Assembly: GCF_040371755.1 (NCBI RefSeq)
Contig: NZ_BAABWE010000003.1
Location: 186,001-250,000, forward strand
DNA from: Bermanella sp040371755
Lineage (GTDB): Bacteria; Pseudomonadota; Gammaproteobacteria; Pseudomonadales; Oceanobacteraceae
Direction: 5' to 3'
Length of the DNA: 64,000 bases
Positions within the stretch are counted from its first letter, which is position 1; each line of letters opens with the position of its first letter. Below the pieces are notes generated by a model. It saw only the letters and a list, made by a program, of their open reading frames with translations. It made no database searches and was not told the DNA's origin. Below, piece by piece: positions 42,034 to 50,227 of the stretch. The position numbers and the translations under genes are program-made.

Positions 42034-42067
42034 AAAACTAGATTAAACCGCTAACACGAATTATTCA

Positions 42068-43684
42068 TTATTTAGCGCTTAATAATTTTCTAATTACATC
42101 ACCCAAAGCAACCCCTAACAACGGCGGAACTGCATTTCCTACTTGAGTATATTGAGGAACTTCGAATCTCCTCATTTGCCCCCCTGTCGTAATCTTTGAC
42201 CTAAAAACAAAGTCGTCAGGAAAGGACTGGATTCTGGCCATCTCTCTAACAGTTAAGGTTCTTAATTCATGATAATCATAGTGGCAAGCATCATCAGGGA
42301 TGGATAACGCAGCAGGTGCTGGCTCTTTCGCTATAAGCGCCTTCTGTGTTTGTTTTTTAGTAGGGTGATTTTGAAGGTATTTGACAAATTCTATTTTCTG
42401 ATCAAATCTAAAATCATTACCATCTTCATTTAAATATTCATATTTGGAAAAACTTGACCAAGCTTGATCAGTTAATCTAGCTGACTCACCTTTTAATATA
42501 CTAAAAATTTCTTTAGCAAAAGGCTTGCCCACATCTTGCATTATTTGGTAAAGCCTAAAGCGCCTTTGAACCAAGGGACTATTACTTCTTAATTCATGAT
42601 TATTCAGTTCTTTCGTTTCATCTAATAATTTATTAAAAGTTGAATTAAGGTCTCGAACATATTTTGATGACTTAGATGGATTATTTATTTTAAGGTCATC
42701 GAGCGCATGTTCAACAGACACTTGATCTGACTCTTCGTACTCAACCAAGTGTGATAAAAACGTTTCTTTAAATATAGTCCTACCTTCCGCCTTATTCGCA
42801 TCAAAATAATTAAACCCGCACTCTCCCAATTCAGGTTCTTCACCTTTCTTGATTGCCTTATATAAAGCTATTGATTCTTTAAATAACTCTTTTTCACTTT
42901 CATTAAATCCTTTGGACAGTTTACTGATTATATTATGACGCACTGCAATCATAATAAATCTAGGGCGATTCTGGGGTACTCCAACTAATCTCGCATTAAT
43001 ATGCAAACACAATGGCACATATCCTTTACCAGCAAATGTCTTAGCCACTTCAAACCATGCATGGTAACTCACCCCATCTTCCTTAAAGGGCCTGAGAATT
43101 CCTGTTACATTTTCCAGCAATGCAAATTTTGGGTTTAATATCTCTACAAAATTTGCAAACTCCCAAGGAAGGCTATTTTTATCACAATCTTTTTTTCGCA
43201 TTCCTGCCAGACTAAAGCTCTGACAAGGGGGGCCACCAGATATAAGATCAAGTCCCCAAGCACCAAACCCTGATTTAAGTGCTTTTACATATTTAGGGTT
43301 TTCACTTAGAAATTCATTTAACTGAATTAAGTTCCCAACAACCATTTTACCTTTAACATCGTTAGGGTCTTTGGGAAGGTCGCACACCCCTTGACCTAAA
43401 GAAGGGTAGCTAAAGGGGTTTTCCCTTAACCTGCTTTTTAGATCGATAAATTGGCTGCTCAGCCACAGCGTATTTTCCGCTTTACCATTCGTATCAGCTA
43501 GTCCTCTCAAATCCTCATGGCAATGATTATATGCAAAAGTCTCAGCTGCCATTGGGGATAGCTCATTGGCCATTAAAAGATCAAAGCCGGCTTTTTCAAG
43601 CCCCAGTGACAATCCCCCGCAGCCCGCAAATAGTTCGATGTAATTCATATGTTGTTCATTAGGTGTATTTATCAATTTACACAT
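42068..43684 (-). CDS. C5-cytosine DNA methyltransferase
   Basis: The protein is 538 aa. Motif I ELFAGCGGLSLGL (residues 17-29), motif IV SGGPPCQSFSLAG with catalytic Cys154, motif VI LLENVTGIL, motif VIII PQNRPRFIMIAVR and C-terminal motif X TQVGNAVPPLLGVAL are all present. The variable target-recognition region between VIII and IX is long (about 200 residues). It starts 49 bases after the restriction gene ends. An AAGG site before 43684 supports that start; a second ATG lies at 43648. With the MvaI/BcnI-type nuclease it forms a type II restriction-modification pair, probably protecting a CCWGG- or CCSGG-like sequence. Confidence 0.93.
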   Translation of the reverse strand: MCKLINTPNEQHMNYIELFAGCGGLSLGLEKAGFDLLMANELSPMAAETFAYNHCHEDLRGLADTNGKAENTLWLSSQFIDLKSRLRENPFSYPSLGQGVCDLPKDPNDVKGKMVVGNLIQLNEFLSENPKYVKALKSGFGAWGLDLISGGPPCQSFSLAGMRKKDCDKNSLPWEFANFVEILNPKFALLENVTGILRPFKEDGVSYHAWFEVAKTFAGKGYVPLCLHINARLVGVPQNRPRFIMIAVRHNIISKLSKGFNESEKELFKESIALYKAIKKGEEPELGECGFNYFDANKAEGRTIFKETFLSHLVEYEESDQVSVEHALDDLKINNPSKSSKYVRDLNSTFNKLLDETKELNNHELRSNSPLVQRRFRLYQIMQDVGKPFAKEIFSILKGESARLTDQAWSSFSKYEYLNEDGNDFRFDQKIEFVKYLQNHPTKKQTQKALIAKEPAPAALSIPDDACHYDYHELRTLTVREMARIQSFPDDFVFRSKITTGGQMRRFEVPQYTQVGNAVPPLLGVALGDVIRKLLSAK

Positions 43685-43732
43685 TATAACCTTGCTGGCG
43701 AATAAGTCCAGGTATTCCCAATATATTTCAGA

Positions 43733-44920
43733 CTATTCTGTTAGGTCATAAATTAGTGGCTTAGGGAATAATGATTCGATGCTATTTGCTTTTAATTTGA
43801 AGAGGTAGCCGTGATCTCTCGCCTTCCCGCTTTCCTTCAGATGAAGCGTATAATCCATAGTTATCAACCCTGTTTCTAACAAGGTCTCTAGCTTGTCTAT
43901 ATATGGGTTGCTAGTGTGCTCAACCTCGACATAATGGAAAGCCTCATTATGTCTGTCGTTATTATGTAAAGCCTTGACCCAAAACGTCTCACTATGTTTT
44001 TTCTGCAAGGCCTTCCTAAGATCGCCTACCAACCAAGTCATATCATGCTTAGGGTTAAAATCACTAATGTTCGTATCAGTGAACATTTGTCGTAAATAGT
44101 TATTCGTATAATCGATATCTAGATAGAGACCCAGCGAATTAGGCTTTTCTCCGCTAACAGTATGTCTTAAGGCATATTGATCATCTTGATCAACGTACCC
44201 CCTAGTCATGACTAAGTTTTCAGCACTTCCTACAGGAGAAAGCTTCCAGTTAGGGGTTTTAGAGAACAGTTGATTTTTGTTTTTTCTTCTAGCACCCTTT
44301 TTAACTCTTGATGCTTTTAACTCAATGCCATGATAATCAGGCGCTCTATTCGAGTTGGCCTCTATACCTAATAACGTTTCTAGGGTCATACCAACACCTG
44401 TATCCCCTTGACGCATTGAGGGTATCATCCCTCTTTGTGATATAGCTTTTAATTTAAGCAGAAGCTCTGATGCGGTACTACTAATTGAAGAGACAGGCTT
44501 AGGAATCACATGATCTAAGGCTCTGGTTAAATCACTATTATTGGAACAATTAACAGCATACAATTCTCCTGCTGTATATATTAAAGCAATTAAGTTCCAG
44601 GGATTTGCTAATTTCTTCAAGCCATAAATCCAAATCCTTGGGTCACCTTCTTTAGTTTCTGGGCGGTAAAGTGATACTTTTCTTACATAGACTTCACCAG
44701 CAGTAATGAAGTTTACGTTTAAATATTCCTTGGGACCCTGTGGCTGCGTTTCATAATCATGAATATTATTTCTTTTCAAAAAAGAACGAACTGAGCCATG
44801 TGCATCCATTATGGATTTCCCCATAGCTGTTTCTGTTGGAACTAGAAAGGCCACATCAAAACCTTGGTTTAAAATTAATGTGGATACCGCTTCTATATTT
44901 GTATCAGATTGATTTAACAC
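43733..44920 (-). CDS. MvaI/BcnI-family restriction endonuclease
   Basis: The protein is 395 aa. The family signature GDTGVGMTLETLLGIEANS (residues 172-190) precedes the PD-(D/E)XK-like core with Asp195 and the ELK triad (Glu200, Lys202) in DYHGIELKASR, as in MvaI, BcnI and the related MutH fold. The N-terminal 170 residues are an additional domain not found in the minimal family. Such enzymes act as monomers on CCWGG or CCSGG sites. Its partner here is a C5 methyltransferase, whereas MvaI and BcnI themselves pair with N4-cytosine methyltransferases. Confidence 0.85.
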   Translation of the reverse strand: MLNQSDTNIEAVSTLILNQGFDVAFLVPTETAMGKSIMDAHGSVRSFLKRNNIHDYETQPQGPKEYLNVNFITAGEVYVRKVSLYRPETKEGDPRIWIYGLKKLANPWNLIALIYTAGELYAVNCSNNSDLTRALDHVIPKPVSSISSTASELLLKLKAISQRGMIPSMRQGDTGVGMTLETLLGIEANSNRAPDYHGIELKASRVKKGARRKNKNQLFSKTPNWKLSPVGSAENLVMTRGYVDQDDQYALRHTVSGEKPNSLGLYLDIDYTNNYLRQMFTDTNISDFNPKHDMTWLVGDLRKALQKKHSETFWVKALHNNDRHNEAFHYVEVEHTSNPYIDKLETLLETGLITMDYTLHLKESGKARDHGYLFKLKANSIESLFPKPLIYDLTE

Positions 44921-45015
44921 TACAGACTTCCCTAACCATAAAAATCAAAATTATTCACAACACGATTGATCAGTGTTTCATTACAAAAAGTGCTTATCAC
45001 GCAGGTCTACATAAG

Positions 45016-47214
45016 CTAAATCACAGATAAAAACTCACCAACCACAACCAGTTCCCCTCCACCATCCTCAATAACAATCGGCGAATACCCATCAGCATTG
45101 GTTTCTGGCTTAAGCACAATGCGCTGATTCACCAGCACACCATCTTCTTCTATTTTTTCACTGCTATACATTTTGACTGTGTAGGTACCACCATGGTCTG
45201 GGTCTTCAATATTACGGTGTTGCACTAGTACTATTTTGCCATTGCGGCTGCCGCCGGGGTTGGCCTTAAATAAACACAATGATCCGTCTGGTATGATTTT
45301 ATTCATGGATTCACCTACCACATAACAGGCAAATAAATCCTGTGATGGCTGCTGCCCTTCTAGAAGGGCTATCCATTCAATATCCTCAATACTTTGCTGT
45401 TCGCTAAAGCCACCCGCCGCCGCTTTAAAGTCGTACAAAGGGATAGCATTCACAAAAGGCTTAACTAGCTCTATGGGCATAATCTCTGGCGTAACCCGTT
45501 CTTGTGGTTTTGCCTGTTCAACCACTTTGATATGCTGCGATAGGTAGTGGCGTAGCTCAGGGTCACAGGCATATAGGTACGTGCCACGAATGCCGCGCAA
45601 TAAAATGGTTTTGTAAATATTAATGATGTAGCTTTTTAGTTCAGCTGGGTCTTTTATGGATTGCTTGCCGTTTTTATCAAAATAGTTTTTTTCAATAATA
45701 ACGATTTCTTTTTTGATTGGGTCAAATGAGATTTCTGGGCCCAGTATTACCCCAGTGTAATTTAGATCATAGCCTTGGGTGGTATGTATGCAGCCTACTT
45801 CGTTTTGTGCATCTTTTTTGTTTATCCAATCTGTTGCGGTGGAGTTCCACTGTAGGCTGATATCTCCAATATTAATGTCATAAACCGTTTTGTCGTTTTT
45901 AGATGCCCACGGCCAAGCAAAACCCGCTACTAATCTAGACAAGCCATACTGTCTTTCACACTGCTGCATGGCGGTGATCATATCAGGTAGTGATTCGTAG
46001 AGTGTTAGCTCGTATTTTTTGTGGTTAAAAACCGTGCCTGCCTTTAAGTTGACATTAAGTAGGTTGTTTACAAAATCAGAGTACTGGTTACCACCACGGG
46101 ATCGAAACTGGGATTTAAGTTCGGTTATCTTGGTTTGTGGGCTGCGTTTAAGTTTATAAAAGTCTTCGTGTTTGGCATCCGATGGCTTGATAGATTGCAT
46201 TTCATCATAAAACAATACTTGCTTGTGTGACTGCAAAAGCACCCAGTCTAATTCGCTGCAGGTATGTTTATCTAAACCTAGTGATTCACAGGTTTTATCA
46301 AAACCTCCAAAATACGCCCCTAAATTTACTCGCCTTCTTAACCGGTGGGATTCATCCACCACAATTAAGTCCAGCTTTTCTTTTACGGCCTCAGAGGGTG
46401 ACATGACCATTTTGGGGTTTAACCCCCGAATATTACGGAACGCTTTTTTTAAGGTACCGCGAAACGATGACATGGGAATAACTAAAGCAATCTTTGGGTT
46501 TGGGTACTGCTGTTTGAATCGGTCAACCAGTGATTTAAGAATGGACGTGCTGGAATCTTCTGTTTCATCGACATATATAGGCTCATCGGATAGCAATAGC
46601 TTAAATAGATAGATAGCCAGAATTGTTTTACCCGTACCCGCGCCCCCTTCTGCTATTACGGTATTGTGCTCAGTATCTAATAAGCATCTTAAAATATTGA
46701 TCACCCCCTGCTCTTGTTCTAACGAGAGGGATTTATAAGGTGAATATTTAAAAATATCGGAGTTATTTAAAGCGGGCAGGGAATGTTTTGCTAACCCTTT
46801 TGCGCGCAGCTCATCCCATACACCTTCAAAGATATTTTCATAGACTTCTTTCTTTTGGTAATAATTATGGTTAGCGATGCCAAGATTACTGTTAAGCAAA
46901 TCAAACTGCCCATCGGCTGCAAGGTAACGTATTAAACTTGACTCGATATCCAGCGCCGCTGACTTATTAAACTTTTCACTGCTAATGAGCTGCAATGTGT
47001 TTAATTCAGCTTTTACATCATTACTGAGGTGTGTGTTCATGCGTGAGGTGACATTAGTGCTTTCACCAATGTAAGCCTGCTTTTTCTTATTTTTACCACC
47101 GCTTAGTAGATAAACCACTGGCCATAGATTTTTGGCAAAGTGATTGCTTTGAAGGTCGCTAATACCCTTCTCACAAAAACTATATTTCTCTATTTTGAAT
47201 TCGGGCTTGCTCAC
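45016..47214 (-). CDS. GIY-YIG nuclease / DUF2075 ATPase / S24 peptidase-like fusion protein
   Basis: The protein is 732 aa and starts with GTG at 47214, overlapping the upstream TGA stop (GTGA), so it is translationally coupled to the MazG-like gene. Three parts: a GIY-YIG nuclease domain (VVYLL at 33-37, AYIGES at 47-52, then Arg58 and Glu91 as likely catalytic residues); a DUF2075 superfamily-1-like ATPase (Walker A GGAGTGKT 190-197, Walker B VVDESH 285-290, a SQFRSRGGNQY motif, a TTQGYDLNY motif); and a C-terminal S24/LexA-like domain (VVGESMNKIIPDGS with Ser636, YTVKMYSS with Lys681). The combination suggests a DNA-targeting defence or stress protein whose state is controlled by the S24 part. 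Confidence 0.85.
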   Translation of the reverse strand: MSKPEFKIEKYSFCEKGISDLQSNHFAKNLWPVVYLLSGGKNKKKQAYIGESTNVTSRMNTHLSNDVKAELNTLQLISSEKFNKSAALDIESSLIRYLAADGQFDLLNSNLGIANHNYYQKKEVYENIFEGVWDELRAKGLAKHSLPALNNSDIFKYSPYKSLSLEQEQGVINILRCLLDTEHNTVIAEGGAGTGKTILAIYLFKLLLSDEPIYVDETEDSSTSILKSLVDRFKQQYPNPKIALVIPMSSFRGTLKKAFRNIRGLNPKMVMSPSEAVKEKLDLIVVDESHRLRRRVNLGAYFGGFDKTCESLGLDKHTCSELDWVLLQSHKQVLFYDEMQSIKPSDAKHEDFYKLKRSPQTKITELKSQFRSRGGNQYSDFVNNLLNVNLKAGTVFNHKKYELTLYESLPDMITAMQQCERQYGLSRLVAGFAWPWASKNDKTVYDINIGDISLQWNSTATDWINKKDAQNEVGCIHTTQGYDLNYTGVILGPEISFDPIKKEIVIIEKNYFDKNGKQSIKDPAELKSYIINIYKTILLRGIRGTYLYACDPELRHYLSQHIKVVEQAKPQERVTPEIMPIELVKPFVNAIPLYDFKAAAGGFSEQQSIEDIEWIALLEGQQPSQDLFACYVVGESMNKIIPDGSLCLFKANPGGSRNGKIVLVQHRNIEDPDHGGTYTVKMYSSEKIEEDGVLVNQRIVLKPETNADGYSPIVIEDGGGELVVVGEFLSVI

Positions 47215-47597
47215 GGCTTATGGCCCTTTGCATCTATCTGCTTACTTTGCTCGTATTCGGTATACTTCTTTGCACTACCCTTCACCAAATCCGCCGGATA
47301 TTTCGCAGCGTTTTTCACCATTTTTTGCTCAACCGCTTTTAACATGTCTACATCGAGCTTGGTGGCGAGGCGTAATAGATACACTTGTATGTCGGCCATT
47401 TCATCAATAACCGCTTGGCGCTGTTCTGGGGATAAGTTTTTCGATTGCTCTTCGGTGAGCCATTGGAAGCATTCAACTAATTCAGATGCTTCAACGCTTA
47501 ATGCCATGGATAGGTTTTTGGGGGAATGGAACTGATCCCAATCGCGCTCGTCGGCGAAGGCTTGCAGTTTTGACTTTAATGCTTCTAGCTGATCCAT
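47211..47597 (-). CDS. MazG-like nucleotide pyrophosphohydrolase
   Basis: The protein is 128 aa, all-alpha NTP-PPase of the MazG/RS21-C6 (dCTPase-like) group. The metal-binding EASELVECFQW and the DEMADIQVYLLRLA motif (ExxE...ExxD) are intact. It is the first gene of a two-gene unit with the GIY-YIG/DUF2075/S24 protein, joined by a GTGA overlap. Such proteins hydrolyse non-canonical or specific dNTPs; here it could deplete or sanitise nucleotides during phage attack or DNA damage. Confidence 0.85.
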   Translation of the reverse strand: MDQLEALKSKLQAFADERDWDQFHSPKNLSMALSVEASELVECFQWLTEEQSKNLSPEQRQAVIDEMADIQVYLLRLATKLDVDMLKAVEQKMVKNAAKYPADLVKGSAKKYTEYEQSKQIDAKGHKP

Positions 47598-47745
47598 GCT
47601 AACCTAAATTTTCTAATGATTTGTTATAAGATTAAAAGGTTTTTATACCTATTTGAAACCTAAGTATCAACTAGTTATGAGTATTTCAACAAAGTAAAAA
47701 AGCTCCTGACTTATATCTAATAAAAAATTGATTCATTTTTGAGGG

Positions 47746-48243
47746 TTAGCCCCTCTCCCATAATCCTTCCATCATTTTTGGATATTGCACGGGCCTAAAC
47801 TCTGTAAATTTTATGTCTCTTACATGTGTAAAGTCTGACCAAATGAGTTTACTGCCCTTAAATAACTTCTTGGGTTTGATGCGCTTGGCAACGGCGGTTA
47901 ATTCTTCTTGTGTGGCTGCTCTTAATGGCCCCATGGTGCCGTATAAGCGAACACCCGGTGCTGAGCTAAAGCGTCCTTTAAAAAACGATTTAAGCCAATA
48001 CATGGTGCTGCTGTTTACCGCGCTTAAACATACATTTGGGTTATGCTGAACATTACTGGCTAATTGCGAAGTAAAAGAATCAAAAAAGTATGCGCTTTGG
48101 TCATCCCGTAAAAAAACGGTGCCGATGGGCGTAATATTAGGTATGCCATTTTCATCCACACTGGCAATGGCGCAATGCATATTAGATTTTTGGGCTTGTT
48201 GTATAACGTTTGTGATTTCAAGCCAGTGTTGTTTTATGTTCAT
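47746..48243 (-). CDS. Pyridoxamine-phosphate-oxidase-like (split-barrel) protein
   Basis: About 165 aa from the ATG at 48243, which follows GGAGTGAAG, a good ribosome site; a longer frame to 48309 lacks one. The chain has the split-barrel pattern of flavin- or F420-binding PNPOx-like proteins (HCAIASVDENGIPNITPIGTVFL, then FFDSFTSQLASNVQHNPNVCLSAVN). True PdxH features are absent, so the substrate is unknown. It lies between the defence pair and the cold-shock gene. Confidence 0.75.
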   Translation of the reverse strand: MNIKQHWLEITNVIQQAQKSNMHCAIASVDENGIPNITPIGTVFLRDDQSAYFFDSFTSQLASNVQHNPNVCLSAVNSSTMYWLKSFFKGRFSSAPGVRLYGTMGPLRAATQEELTAVAKRIKPKKLFKGSKLIWSDFTHVRDIKFTEFRPVQYPKMMEGLWERG

Positions 48244-48293
48244 CTTCACTCCTTTGTTTTGTTCTTCCCTGCGTGAATTAATAATATAGGCAT

Positions 48294-48319
48294 AAAAAAA
48301 CCCGCTCAATGGCGGGTTT
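48294..48319 (-). terminator. Terminator after the cold-shock-domain gene
   Basis: On the minus strand an 8-bp stem AAACCCGC/GCGGGTTT with a six-base loop runs into a run of T residues, 19 bases after the stop codon. Confidence 0.85.
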
Positions 48320-48337
48320 CTTTAGAGTGGGTATCGC

Positions 48338-48838
48338 TTAGCGAACAACCGATACGTCTTCTGCTTGTAAGCCTTTTTGTCCGTCTACTACGCTAAACTT
48401 AACCGCTTGGCCTTCGCTTAGTGAACGGTGACCGCTGCCACGGATGCTACGGAAATGTACAAATACATCGTCGCCGTTATCGCGGGTAACAAAGCCAAAG
48501 CCTTTTTTCACGTTGAACCATTTAACAACACCGCGTTCACGGCCGTCGTCTACGTCTTGTTCTACTAGTGTACCAGTGCCGCGACGTTTACCTTGTCCTT
48601 GGCCAGAGCCGCTTGCTGCTATAAATAACACAACAAACGCGACGAACGCGGCTGCTATGTAAGCGGCAATTGCCCCTTCTTGTTGAAAATAGAAGCCTAC
48701 GCCTTGTTCGGCAGCAGGTTGTGTAAATGCGAAGATGGCGCTACCGCCAGCTACAGAGAACAGTGCCGCCATTAATGCAGGTGTGGGTAACGCCAGCAGC
48801 ACGCAGATCAAACTTTTCTTAAACAATGAGTTTTCCAT
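48338..48838 (-). CDS. Membrane-anchored cold-shock-domain protein
   Basis: The protein is 166 aa. Two N-terminal hydrophobic segments (residues 8-40 and 54-76) are followed by a Gly/Gln/Arg linker (GSGQGQGKRRG) and a complete cold-shock domain (GVVKWFNVKKGFGFVTRDNGDDVFVHF, with both RNP motifs) to the C-terminus. Ordinary CspA proteins are 65-70 aa and soluble; here the RNA-binding domain is tied to the inner membrane, presumably facing the cytosol. It is divergent from slyX. Confidence 0.85.
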   Translation of the reverse strand: MENSLFKKSLICVLLALPTPALMAALFSVAGGSAIFAFTQPAAEQGVGFYFQQEGAIAAYIAAAFVAFVVLFIAASGSGQGQGKRRGTGTLVEQDVDDGRERGVVKWFNVKKGFGFVTRDNGDDVFVHFRSIRGSGHRSLSEGQAVKFSVVDGQKGLQAEDVSVVR

Positions 48839-48952
48839 CTTTAACCTTCTTTCTTACTTTATTTGTCAGTTGTTACACTTGCTTGGTGTACAATTCAGGC
48901 AAGCCTGTGTATCTAATATGAATTAGCGTTAAAAATCAACACGATAGAACTT

Positions 48953-49168
48953 ATGACCCAAAGCGACCAACAACACATTGAAGACTTGCAGTTCCGTATT
49001 GCTTTCTTAGAACAAAATCTTGACGATTTGAACGACATTGTTACCCAGCAACAAGCTCAAATTAGCTTAATGGAGCGGGCTGTAAAACACTTAAATAGCC
49101 GTTTAGAGCAAGTCTCCCCTGCTAATATCAAAAGCCCAGAAGATGAAACGCCACCTCCTCATTATTAA
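48953..49168 (+). CDS. slyX: SlyX family protein
   Basis: A 71-residue coiled-coil protein. The heptad-rich stretch (IEDLQFRIAFLEQNLDDLNDIV) and the PPPHY C-terminus are family features. Function unknown in general. Confidence 0.88.
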   Translation: MTQSDQQHIEDLQFRIAFLEQNLDDLNDIVTQQQAQISLMERAVKHLNSRLEQVSPANIKSPEDETPPPHY

Positions 49169-49327
49169 AAGGGAGGTTTGCTTCTGCTTAAAGCTGACAT
49201 TCTGGTCATTTAGCACATTTACTATACTGCCATCCACATAACCGAGCTCATGCTGAACTCGATGTTATGCGGGCTAATATAGATAACGGTATAAATACTC
49301 AAGGTATGCAGGATTCCAAGGTATAAA

Positions 49328-49708
49328 CTAACTCGTTAATTTATCCTTGATCCAGTTGAGGGCTTGATCTTCGTTTTGAAAAATTTGCAGGTCTTTAAAC
49401 GGTAGGTTTTTGGTCACTTCATCTACTAAGCGGCGCTGTAACGAGTTACACACTACAAACGCCATAAAATCACAGCCATGGTGTAGACACCAGTTTAGTT
49501 GCGCCCAAACGCGCTGCTGTACGGCGGGCTCAGCACTGGCGCTTTCGTTGTATATGCTCAGCAGCCCCCAGTTTTGACCGTTTAGCTTTTTAACGGTTTG
49601 ATCGAAGTTTTTTTCGTATTGCACGGCTAATTCCATATCAAATGCGCCTTTTGGGCGACAGGTGATTAGATTACCGTCTTGATTCACACTGAATTGGCCA
49701 TTGTCCAT
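49328..49708 (-). CDS. Small STAS-like protein, paralogue of the 49804 gene
   Basis: The protein is 126 aa, soluble, without recognised catalytic motif. It shares length, fold pattern and several blocks with the next gene upstream: CRPKGAFDMELAVQYE against TPEGAFNVEGVREYE, NWGLLSIY against TWGILNVYD, HHGCDFMAFVV against AHGCAYLGFVV, and a closing D(Q/K)EALxW motif. The alternating beta-alpha pattern resembles STAS/SpoIIAA-type domains. Function unknown. Confidence 0.7.
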   Translation of the reverse strand: MDNGQFSVNQDGNLITCRPKGAFDMELAVQYEKNFDQTVKKLNGQNWGLLSIYNESASAEPAVQQRVWAQLNWCLHHGCDFMAFVVCNSLQRRLVDEVTKNLPFKDLQIFQNEDQALNWIKDKLTS

Positions 49709-49803
49709 GGACTACTCTCATTTTGCATGCCACTTTTTTAGTATAGCGGGAAGTTTTCAGTTTTCCGCTTATGGCTGTTATTGAGAGTTATTGAGGGGTT
49801 GTG

Positions 49804-50205
49804 TTACGTGTTATTGGCCTTAGAAATGGATTCTCGCATCCATTCCAAGGCTTCTTTGTGGTCACGAAATATGCGCATTTCCTTGAGACCTTCGACATCT
49901 TTGGTGGTAACTCGTGCGGCATATTCATGCAGGGGGTTATTCACTACAAAGCCCAAATAGGCACAGCCATGGGCGCAGGACCACATAAATTGCTTGCGCA
50001 CCATGTCTTGTACGTCTGGCCCACCGGTTTCATAGGTGTCATATACGTTGAGTATGCCCCAAGTTTTACCCATTAGCGGTTTAATCTTTTTGAGGAATTG
50101 TGTTTCGTACTCTCGCACGCCCTCAACATTAAATGCGCCTTCAGGAGTCACAATCACGAAACCATCATCCACTTCGACATCAATTTCGGTAAATCCATGG
50201 TGCAT
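49804..50205 (-). CDS. Small STAS-like protein, paralogue of the 49328 gene
   Basis: The protein is 133 aa with the same layout as its downstream neighbour, more acidic at the N-terminus (FTEIDVEVDDGFVIVTPEGAFN). It starts directly downstream of the Gld-type transporter auxiliary gene (22 bases), so it may be read from that operon. The shared AHGC/HHGC motif suggests a conserved ligand or partner site. Function unknown. Confidence 0.7.
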   Translation of the reverse strand: MHHGFTEIDVEVDDGFVIVTPEGAFNVEGVREYETQFLKKIKPLMGKTWGILNVYDTYETGGPDVQDMVRKQFMWSCAHGCAYLGFVVNNPLHEYAARVTTKDVEGLKEMRIFRDHKEALEWMRESISKANNT

Positions 50206-50227
50206 ACTGTCTATTCCCTAGTACTGA

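Larger units (their letters stand above)
41505..42067. other. Gene-free interval carrying two structured repeats
   Basis: About 560 bases between the MNT gene and the methyltransferase gene contain no convincing reading frame (a frame at 41480-41722 overlaps the promoter and has no family character). The main content is the pair of repeat units listed separately, plus a duplicated TTGATTCG at 41768-41775 and 41778-41785. Confidence 0.6.

Noticed and set aside
41785..42039. Tandem glycine riboswitch (CCGAAG-like blocks in two aptamer-sized units)
   Set aside because: The GCCGAA piece is shared but the other glycine-aptamer blocks are missing, and no glycine gene is downstream on either strand.
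41785..42039. Integron attC sites or CRISPR array
   Set aside because: No attC core pairs (GTTRRRY/RYYYAAC) at unit ends, no integrase, and the units are about 155 bases apart with no short spacer-repeat pattern.
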